Shown here piece after piece: positions 43,112 to 53,400 of a DNA stretch of 64,000 nucleotides. Position 1 is the first letter of the stretch. Each line of letters begins with the position of its first letter. The DNA comes from Trachythela sp. YZ-2020. Taxonomy: Eukaryota > Cnidaria > Anthozoa > Malacalcyonacea > Clavulariidae. The translations under genes were made by a program, and so were the position numbers. The stretch covers positions 930,001-994,000 of the forward strand of contig JADLSH010000193.1 of the NCBI GenBank assembly GCA_016169945.1, in the 5' to 3' direction. The notes below the pieces were generated by a model. It had not been told where the DNA came from, did no database searches, and was given only the letters and a program-made list of their open reading frames with translations.

Positions 43112-46100
43112 TTAAGCGTTGTTATTGTCAGCATTTGTTTTCGAGAGTCTCCGTTGAAGCCTTGGCCTGACGATCCAAACAATCACCCCCAGAAGCAAGA
43201 GAACGGCAGAAATTAACAGGACATATAATGTTAGACGTATCATCAAATGATCTGTGACAACTTCGATGGAACGGCTTCTTATAAGAGTGTCGTCAATTTT
43301 GGAGTAATCTATTCGGCCGTCCTGAAACATTAAATGATATAAACTCAATAATTATAAGCTGGCGTAGTTGCTGTCATAATGCGGTTAATTCAACTAGGAC
43401 GACCTGGTTAAGTCCAACCCAAATTCCTGGTTGGTTTAAAAAATACAGAAAGTGACCAGGAGATGTAACAATGAAGAGATGTAACAAGAGTGTTTTAAAA
43501 GTATATTACCAGTCTTTACCTCTAAATAGTACCAATTTAAAGACATACTGAGACAACCTAGGAACCCGGTATTCAACTCCTGTGCAGCCGCAATATAGAT
43601 TCCAAATTGAAATGGGTGTCGGATGCAGTCCACAATACGAACCGCGTCAGTGTCGTGTAAGGGGATTGAGGACAGAGAGTACATTGCTTCTAGGAAATCC
43701 GGTAACAATATTCTGGAAATATTGCCTTCATTTAAAGCCTTGAAGAGATCGTCCTCTTTGTACTCTGAGGAATGGAAAAGGGAGAATTGTAACTATGGTA
43801 ACTGTAACTAAAAAAATTATACATTTGTGTTACTGGAAACCTCAATTAGTTCTGTCTAATTTGTTCTCCGCAGAGCCGGTCTATTATAAAGGATCATCCC
43901 TTCTTGGTTCAGTGTTACTACCTGCAGGAGGAAACCTAACGTTATATATTTGGTCTAAAGCTCTTTCTGTCGCTTATACATATTACTACAAAAAATTGAT
44001 ACTTAACCCACACTAACATAATTCACAGTGCAAGTATAGCTATATCAGCTTAATCCAAACAGTTCTCCATAGGCGTACGGGACGTGGGGGCAGGGGGGGC
44101 ACCTGCCCCCCCAAAAATTTGGAGATTCAAGTCATTCGGGCAAAAGGTTCAAGAATATTCGGGCAAAATAGATTTATTTAGTCTGAAACCTCAAAAAAAA
44201 ACCCCAGAATTTTAGAATTTACAGTACTGTATATTTATCTGGTTTGCGTATTGTTGAAAAAATTATGGTTTATAAGATAAATATCCGTGTTTTGGACTTA
44301 CGAAGAGATGTTAACGTTAAGAGGTTCCGGGAAAATTTTTATTATTGTTATGAAGAAGTTGTTATGGAAATTCGGGGAATTTGGCTAAGCTTTAAAATTC
44401 GGGCAAAATTTTGGCTGCCCCCCCAAAGAAAGTTGTGCCCGTACGCCTATGCAGTTCTCCCTAAAACTACATGCAGTAAGGACCATCCTGTATTCAGTTT
44501 ATTGGCCAGTGTTACTATATATATAGGAGAGAACCGGAATAGTGGAATATCATGACGGTGCTTACATAGTATATATAGAGTCAAATTGGGAGATCTCATT
44601 CTATTTACCATGCGACGAAATTATATAGTCAAAAAACTGCATGATTGTAGAAATCAATGTATACAAGTACTGTAGCACCAACAAAAATCCCTTCGCGAAG
44701 AAATTCATGCATTTCATACATGCATATAGTGATTGTAATAGCATGTGGGGTTCATGAGTAGATTGGTTGAAGGATCTAACTACTTGAAATTAATAAATAT
44801 AATTTATAGAAACGTTTCGAGCAAAGCCCCTTTAACTTCGTCTGGGAGTTAGTGACCTTTTCTTGAAACGTCGAAGCTCTTTTTATATTCTTCCTTCAAC
44901 CAAGTTCATGAATTTTGTGATTGTTAACCGAAAAATGAAAACATCTTGAAAACCCAAGATATTGACTAAAACTACAGGGTGTCCCAAAAAAAGGGCCACC
45001 TTTTCAAATTCAAATGAGCGTGTTAATTCAAACAACCTATTGTGTTCAATTTCAAAGGGGTTTTAGTGCATGCACACACGGGTGATTAAGAATAACTTCA
45101 AGTCTGCGTTTGGAAAGCGTTCAGAAGCGTTTTGTATTTGTTTAAGTCCTGTTTAGATGTTGAATCTTTCTGTTCGCGTTTGGATTGTACATTTGACTAT
45201 TGCACGTGACAACCTTTATTGAAATAACTGTATATTTCGATCCTATATTACAGAATCATCATCATGTAATTTGATCGAAATAGAACCATTTAAATTTACG
45301 TCTTGTTTAGTCCATATATATTTGGGGTTTTCAAGATGTTTTCAATTCCGCTCGGTTTTCGTTTTGTACTTTATGTTAGTAATTGATACCAATTGCATAT
45401 CAATTGCATGGAATTAACTGAATTAAGAAGCGCGAAATCACCTGACATCATTGCTCCAAAGTTGATTTCATTTTCAAAAAACATGCGAGTGCCTTGGAAT
45501 ACACCAAGCTGTAATAGAGAAGCAAAACAATATTTGACAAATTTGTAATATTTCTTTTCAAATGCTGCATGGGTTGGTTGAAATACATGCAAATATTTGA
45601 TAATTATATGCTTATAAACATTATTATGTTTTGAGCTTGCATACTCCTGACAAAGCCGGGGATTTTGTCGGTGGGGGTTTTGCCGGCAGGGTTGTTTATC
45701 ATGTGGAGTTTCGTCAGGGATTTGCCATAATTATATAGTAAGGGAGTTATATGTCTTAGCTGGATAAGTATATATACGTATAGTATGAGTTAAATGTTGA
45801 ACTAGAGACGTTCATTATACAATTACTTTATGGTTTCCGTGTTTGGATGGCCTGATCCAAACACGCGGGAATGTTGCGAGAGTTAAGAAAAGCGCGCGAA
45901 ATCTCGAGCCGAAGGCGAGTGATTTTGCGAGCTTTTCTTAACTCGAGCAACATTCCCAAGTGTTTGGATCAGGCCATCCAAACACGGAAACCATAAAGTA
46001 ATTGTTTTATAAAATAACAACAACACGATAGCCTTATATACATGTTATTTTATAATATTAATTCCTGCGATTGTTACCGAAGAGACACGGGAAACCATAT

Positions 46101-48976
46101 ATAACCTACGTATATATTTGCCCAACCTCAAGGTGACTGAAAATAATTCATGCACCAACAGTATTATATATGTACCCATAAATAGTGATGAATATCAGCG
46201 GGAAAATAATTATGATTCTTTGTTGTCCAATTATGTTCGTATACTGTAAATAGCTAGAGGTTATACCGTTGTAAAAAAATAGTGACATCAGAATAATGCA
46301 AGTTATTGTTAATGCGTATAGACTGATTCAACTTCCGTATTTACTCCTAATCAGGCTAATGATGATCATCATAAACCCTGAAACAACGTTGTTTTAATTT
46401 TGGGCAATTCCAAACACGTCTATTTTTTGTTTTATAGACTGTGCAAAAAGCAGTCGAAACTATATTTCTTCAATTCAATCTTTGGTTATGTCTGCGAAAT
46501 TCAACCAATTTCTCTTCGGTATCACTACCCAAAGTAAAAGTACATAAACAGTGACTAAGAATACAAATCTCTACCTTCTTTCCCAACAAACTTTTGTTTT
46601 CAGTGATATATAGGGTCGTCATTGCACTAGAGATATGAGCTGTGAATAGTGATGTAAGAACAGTTCCTATTAACATCCAGAATATGGCATAAAATCTTGC
46701 GAGTGGATACCGTGGAACTATGTCACCATAACTATAAAGAATAATGTGAATGTAATGTTAGGTCTGCTCCAAGTATCACTCGAATTCAAAATAAGGGCGA
46801 GCCGCGTGCACATTGTAGTGTAATGACAGCCTAGTCCCTGTCGTTCTGAAGCTAGCATGTGAGCGCACGTGGAACCATTTGTAACGTCACCGCTCAAGGT
46901 ACAGGTACGTCAGGAACAAACAATATTGAACAGCGAAGGAGGAGAGCCTGGGACTAGGCTGTTGTAATGTGAATTTATTGTGGAATATTTTTATTATCTG
47001 CTCATCGTTTTATCTAAATCTATGAATTATTTGAAAGGACTAAGATGTTATGCTCGCGAAGTTAAGTTCTTATTATATCTTATATTTTACAATGTTCTTT
47101 GCTGCTTTTACTCCTTTTTCTAGTCTCTCTTCTAAATAAATTTTCTGTCAGTTTTTTAGTTCTTGCTTTTCGTTGATACAAAAGGTCTTATTTGGCGGCT
47201 TATTTCTTTAAAACGTTCTTGTCGTTTTCCCATTTTTATAACTCTTTCCCTGGGCTTCATTCTTGTATTCCCTGAACTCTTTTATATTATCATTTTATTT
47301 ATCAGTAACACTTCAATAATTCAATTTTAATAATAGAGAACTTGTAAATGTAAATATGTCTGGCTATCCTGCATCGTTTTCTCTGTTTAACTCATTCATT
47401 CTCTCTTCATTTGTTTTCCCATTTTAGCTCCATTAAATTTTCTTTCTCTATAATCTTGCTTTTTCGATATACAGTTCGCCATATTATTTCGCGACGTTCT
47501 ACGCTAAATAGTTATTTTCAGACTCTAGATTTGACGTACCCGACTGTTGTCATGGTAACTATGGAAAACCAAATGCTGTTTCCCATTTCCCGGATGAAGC
47601 TGTAGAATGAATAATTAGGTTTGTTTTCCTTGTCTCGAAATTCCTAGAACGGGGGAAATTAAACATTCTCAGAACATATTATTTCTATATCGCTATGCGC
47701 TTACTGTACTGAAAAAAACTAGATTTTTTCAACCTGCATGACTAGAACATTTACTAAATATATTATCATAGTATTGATATATACTACCCCATATTATCTA
47801 GTCATATGCAGGGGCGAAACTACCGGGGGTGTGGGGGCGGGGTGACACCCCCCCAAAGTACGAAAGCCTTGATTGGCAGGGCAATGAATGAATATTCTTG
47901 CAGGGCAAACTGCAAAGACGCTCTGGTGCAGTTACACTTACACTGGCACATTAGAAAAATTCCACCTACATCGCTGCAGGGCATAATAGAATTTGGCAGG
48001 GCAATTCTACCCAACCCCCCCCCCAACGAAAAGGTCGTATAGTTTCGCCCCTGGTCATATGCGAAAGTATCATTTAATTTCTGCTTCCATAGTCGGCCCC
48101 GGAGACAACTCGGCGGCTCGATCTTTATTAAAAACAGTTATGTCTAATATAAATTAAAATATGCCAAAAAAGTTATTGCTTTTTCGATTTTAAATAACGT
48201 CAGATTAATAATTTATTGATTATATATTTTAAACAGCACATTAACAATTAATTTTGACTTTGCAACTTGAAATCATCATTACATATTATGTTTAATCCCA
48301 AAATGTGCCAACATGCATGTTTTTTTCGTCTCTTAGAGAAAAGTTTAAGCTAAATATTTTGAACAAGCTAGCCCTCAGTTGTTTTAAGTACATAAAACCA
48401 CGCACACAATAAGTATAAACTCAAATATGTATTTTTCTATATACAAACCGACACCCAAAATATTACACCGGCTGACGCAGTCATCGCCAAGATTAAGAAA
48501 AATACAGGATTTATCCATAGGGGGAGAAAAAATGCAAAGTCTATATCCACTTCCATCGACTTCTTCGTTGCCAAGACCATTGGACCGGGTGAAACTTTGA
48601 TCGAAACAAATTGAAAAAAGGTCAAGGCGGTTGGACTGCTCTGACTTGATAATGCCGGAAATAGAACAACCATGCTGTCGTTTTCAACTTGAATTGCGTC
48701 TATTGCCTTTGCATGGTTCTTTAATGTTGCATCATATTCGACTTTTTGGAAAGTGTAGTTCAGGCGAGCACAACATTGTGCCAACGCTTTTTTCCAAATC
48801 CGTGGAAATATTCCAGACAGTGTGCCGTTGCTATCTTCATGGAGATAAAACGATGCATATTCTGTCCAAACTATTTTGATATTTTTGTAGTTATTGCTCG
48901 GGCAACTTTGCCGGCCGAGAATTAACTTACCATTAGAAAATGGTAAAAGTGTTAACAGAAAAATCAGAGGGCGCAT
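43112..48976 (-). CDS. ATD-less iGluR-like channel with TVGYGD potassium filter
   Basis: Six exons on the minus strand join in frame: 48976-48449, 47643-47540, 46731-46575, 45508-45442, 43764-43520, 43321-43112 (1311 nt, 436 residues plus TAA). Every intron is GT...AG and the phases agree (0, 2, 0, 1, 0). Residues 1-16 are a signal peptide (MRPLIFLLTLLPFSNG). About 25-150 is ligand-binding lobe S1, about 153-176 M1, then a pore loop IWFSIVTMTTVGYGDIVP with filter TVGYGD at 209-214. M3 contains SLFTAHISSAMTT (238-250). 255-395 is lobe S2 (LGVFQGTRMFFENE, LLPDFLEAMYSL) and 397-418 is M4. There is no amino-terminal domain. The layout equals bacterial GluR0 and, as I recall, rotifer AvGluR1. The usual S1 arginine that binds the agonist carboxylate is not evident, so the ligand is open. 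Start: the upstream in-frame codon is TTG, so ATG at 48976 was chosen. Confidence 0.9.
44068..44451. mobile_element. hAT MITE in channel intron 4, 384 bp
   Basis: Perfect 14-bp TIRs CATAGGCGTACGGG/CCCGTACGCCTATG. The 8-bp duplication CAGTTCTC is at 44060-44067 and 44452-44459. Subterminal G-run and CCCCCCA mirror other hAT MITEs here. Confidence 0.9.
44925..45362. mobile_element. Foldback element in channel intron 4
   Basis: GAAAACATCTTGAAAACCC at 44937 and GGGGTTTTCAAGATGTTTTC near 45327 are inverted, with ACCGA outside and GACTAAAC inside. The left side also shows ACAGGGTGTCCCAAAAAA, a motif common at DNA-transposon ends. Confidence 0.55.
45815..46010. mobile_element. Hairpin element in channel intron 3
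   Basis: ATTACTTTATGGTTTCCGTG through GGCCTGATCCAAACAC is mirrored by its complement at 45960-46002, with apex TCGAGCCGAAGGCGAGTG. The arms are nearly perfect over about 80 bp. Confidence 0.75.
46826..46962. mobile_element. MITE in channel intron 2, 137 bp
   Basis: ACAGCCTAGTCCC and GGGACTAGGCTGT form the ends. TGTAATG is duplicated on both sides (46819-46825 and 46963-46969). A 7- to 8-bp duplication fits hAT or P-type elements. Confidence 0.75.
47809..48053. mobile_element. hAT MITE in channel intron 1, 245 bp
   Basis: The TIRs are CAGGGGCGAAACTA and TAGTTTCGCCCCTG, with the 8-bp duplication GTCATATG at 47801-47808 and 48054-48061. Confidence 0.9.
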
Positions 48977-50436
48977 CGTGACGCCTTCCAAAGCTATCGG
49001 AAATAAATTGTGATGTCAAAATTACAAACGGTTTTCTCTTAATTAAAAAAGAGTTACTGAAAGAATATTTTTATAAAGTTTCGATAAATTTTATTGGTCG
49101 AAGAAATTTTCTAATATAAAAATTTTGGTAAACAAATTTTTTGAAAGTACATAGTAAATTAAAAATTGATTAAACTGTTTTAAACAATTTGGCTAGACTA
49201 AAGTAGAACTCAAAAGATTTAAAAGATTGACATTTTTCGAACAGCGACAGAGCAAATTTCTAGCTAGTACATATTTCTTGAAATACTGCAGCGTTGAAAC
49301 ATCAGCGTGAAACATTGCCCCATATATATAAACAAATCTATTTTTGGCAGAAAAACGCGATGTCTAATTTATCTGGCTTCACTGTCCTAGTCTTATTATT
49401 ATTGTGCTGCGAAATTTTTACATTTCGCTAAGACAAGCATAATTTGTTGACAGGTTTTATAAAGGAACATGTATAGTTTATATAACTCGAAACAATAATT
49501 TTCATTCAGTCTCTTTTTTTCTTGTAATTATTTGTTTCTTAATTTTTTAGACAGCATGATGTTCGAATATGAAATTGTACGTGCACGTACTGACGCATTC
49601 AGTTCTCCTCGACCCGGGAAAGCGTGAACACAAACTTTTGTACATTTCTCATCCAGTTTCATCCAAAGTAAACTAAAAGTTAATCGATTTACCTATGTCT
49701 GGCAAACGATGAAACAGGAATTTTAAACTGACATCTTTAAAAATATCCTACTGGCAGCTGACAATTGCCAATTGCAGGCTTGAATTTTAGCTGACAACTG
49801 ACATCCAAAGATCCCCATTGTAATGGATGAGGTGAGGCTCAGGAGAGTTGGTGCCCCGGCCTATCTAATCGTGCCCTATCAAAACCTAATGTCAATTGGA
49901 CAGTTTCAAATTACACCCTGAATTATCGGAAGGCAATTGACGATCACAGACCTTTAGAAGGTTTTAGTCCGACAAAGGACTCTTCTCCTATTTTCAGAGA
50001 GCCACAAATTCTAATTCTCCAAAAGGTTTTTGTACCTCCCTGATTCTGCCTCTGTTGTTATTCTTTAAGTCTTTACTGTAAACCATTCTACATATTTAAG
50101 TGGCCGCCGAAAGTTCTGGCCAGACGCGGAATAACATAGCTTTAATATTTCCGGCCCCAGTAACACGATATCTGATTCACTATTTAGCAGTTTCAGGATT
50201 TCGGCTTTAATACTTGAAATTCCGATTATTATAAGACAAGCAAAGTTGCATACATGTACATATTAATTCTATAAGCGGCTACGATTCAGATTGCATGCTG
50301 CATACGAATGTAATTACCAACTCGTAGTTAATTTAATTGTTTTGACCTCTTACCCCCGTTTACAATTTTGCATTAATTACCATGACTGGTTGCCATTGAC
50401 TGCCAGAGTGTCTTTAGCAAATATGAAAGCGTCCTA
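48977..50436. promoter_or_regulatory. Divergent intergenic region (channel / profilin)
   Basis: 1460 bp separate the two outward-reading start codons, so promoters and 5' UTRs of both genes should lie here. No convincing TATA box or repeat was seen, and 5' UTR introns cannot be excluded. Confidence 0.45.
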
Positions 50437-53400
50437 ATGATCTGGCAAAGTTTTGTCGATGAAACAATCTTAGGGACGAGTCAAGTAGCGAAAGCTGCAA
50501 TCCATGGCCTGGATGGTACAAGATTTGCTGCGAGCACTGGCTTTGTGGTACACTATTACTCTATTATATAGCGGTCACTTTGTTGATTTAACGTACGAGT
50601 TTTCCAATACACAGAGAGATATGTAAACATACACAGGACATGTCGAGATTTCTCGAAACAAACAGTGATTCTCGAAACAAACAGGGCTTTGCAGATCAAG
50701 TTCCTCAAAACATTCTATGTCGCAGCTAAGAAAGCTTTGCTTTTTTAACAGTTTCTTCCAAGAAATTTTATCTAACAATATTTACATTACAGTCGCCTAA
50801 AAAACGTATATAAACTATAGTATTGCAATTGTATTCTAAAATAACCATGAAGTTTCTAGTGGCGTGTATTAAATTCATCCAATTTTGTCATTACAATAAC
50901 TGACTATAATCTATATATGCTTTGTTTATTTAGCAGTTTCTTCCAAGAAATTTTATGTTACTAGATTTGTTTATATTACAGTCGCCTATATAGAAACGTA
51001 GTAAACTATATTTTTTATAATTATGTAGTGTTGCAATTGTATTTTCCAGATTGCACTGTAAAATAACCATGAAGTTCCTAGTGGCGTGGATTAAATTCAT
51101 CCAATCTCTGTCATTAAAACGACTGGCAATATGTGAACATTCAGTCCTGACTAAAAAGTATCCATATTATCATATAGCCTCTTAAAACGCTTGATATATG
51201 GTACTGATAGCTAGTTTACCACTATTTGCAGTCCCACACTCCTGATCCTATGAATTGTACATGTAATGAAATAATTATACTTCTCTCAACCAATCAACTT
51301 TATGATATATTGCCATGCAAATAATGAACTGAGCAATTGACAAATCATAGTGTATATTGTATTAAAGGTGTATATTGATGCAGGGGCGTAGGAAACGGGG
51401 GGTCCGAGATCCCCCCCCAATGTTAAACAATATATTTCGCCCCCCCCCAAAAAAAACCCAACTTGGAATATAGCATTGTTTAATTTATCATTAAAGCTAG
51501 TATTTGAAGAAAAATATAAACCAGGGAGAAATCGCATTAATGGTTTGCCTTTGCGTGGTACTTTTTCCATGGCTATACAGTCAGCTATAGTCATTTTATC
51601 ACCCATCCTGTTTCTAATTACCATCGACTGACTGTCCACATGGCATTCAATGAGGCTTATTTACACAACTTGAAGACCTTGATTTTGCTGATGATCTTGC
51701 CGTCGTCATCATCCACTTATAGTAACCTCCAAACGAAGACCGACAGACTCTCAAGATATGCAAAGAAAGCTGGTCTGCACACCGAAGTGATGTGTGTGAA
51801 TGCACCAGTTGACCCGCCAATTACCATCGATGGTGAGGCTATAGAGAATGTCGAGGACTTCACATACCTTGGGAGCCTTATAAGCAGTGACAACGGTGCT
51901 CAAAAAGACATCAGGGCCCGACTTAACAAAGCCAAAGGTGCGTATACAGTCGACTCCGCAACATCTGGAAGTCAAAGCAGTAGAGCATCAAAACTAAGAT
52001 CAGGCTGTATAATAGTAACGTCAGTGCTCCTTATGACTCCGAGTGTTGAAGAGTGATACAGAAGGACATGGACAAAATCAACCCCTTCCACAACCACTGT
52101 CTAAGGAAAATATGTAACATCTACTGGCCACAGAAATATCCTATGAGGACCTATACAAAAAGACGGGCTGCAAGAACTTGTCCCAAGAGATCAGAAGAAT
52201 CAGATGGCTCGCCGGGTCATGTCGTAAAGATGATGATGAACAAGTTTAGTAAACGTGCCGAGTTACACGATCATCCAATGCGCTATCAAGATCTGCTCCA
52301 CATTCCATTTTACAGACGGCAGCAGGACAGAGAACGTTTCTACAGAGGAACGAAAATCTGGAACGATTTAGAAGACAAATTTAAAAACATTCCTACAGTA
52401 AGAAGTTTTAAGAAGAAACTTAAATCACATATTCTAGATACGTTTTATTCGAATCCATAATTTTTATCCTTTTATCATAAATTGACAATATAGAAAGTCC
52501 TATAGATTATATATAGTATAAATTATCTTAACATAACAGTTTAAATTAGCTGTTATATTAATATTTAAATTGTTGTAATTTTATGCTGAAAAGCCCACTT
52601 GGGAGCATATCATTAAAGTATCATCATCATCAAGACCGTGAGAAGTGGAGGAAGCTTGTAGCAGCCATATGCCCCACAACGGTGCCAAGTGGATAACGAA
52701 CTAACTATAGTCATTTTATATTACCGTCATTATTCGTCGTTATTCAATACAAATATAACTACGTTTATAATAATCTTGAAAACAGACATGCTTTCGAATA
52801 TGTAAATTAGGAAAACTGAGCAATAAAAGCCAATATCTCACACAAGTCGAAATATCTAACAACGGAAGATGGTCACTACTCAGTCATGGAAACAAATATC
52901 TGCAATAGAAGATACTTCACAGTTTCAAGAGTTCTTCTATTTAGGAGAATAAAAAGTTTCGCTTCATATGCAGTTAACTACACCAATTTGCATAGTTACA
53001 TTTGAAACCAAAGGACTGTATAACAACGAAAGCGCGGGAAAATACGCTGGTTGTGAGGGCGCTTTCTCGGTATATGAGCAACTAACCCTAATCCCTAACC
53101 TAACCCTAATAATCCCTAACGCCTATTTCGGTTGCTCATATACCGAGAAAGAGCCGTTGTGCGGCATGTTCTCATAGTCAGGCTATTGTATGACTATTGT
53201 TTTGAATGTGTGGTTTTCAGTACAGTATATAGATAGGTAGCAATAAACGAAATTTGATCATGTTATTTTTGTTCAGGTAGTTTGATCCTGCAAACCCACA
53301 GCATATGACTATTGTTTGTCTCTCATTCAGATTCCAAACTGTGAGATTCGAGATATCGTCACGGCAATTACAATCTAAAGATTCTAGCTCAAATGAAGCC

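Noticed and set aside
44800..44890. Hammerhead-like sequence on the minus strand (CAGACGAAG ... CTCGAAACG)
   Set aside because: It lacks the CUGANGA core and a clear cleavage triplet with stem I.
48977..48991. Upstream in-frame start at 48991 for the channel
   Set aside because: The codon is TTG. The first ATG, at 48976, begins directly at a good signal peptide.
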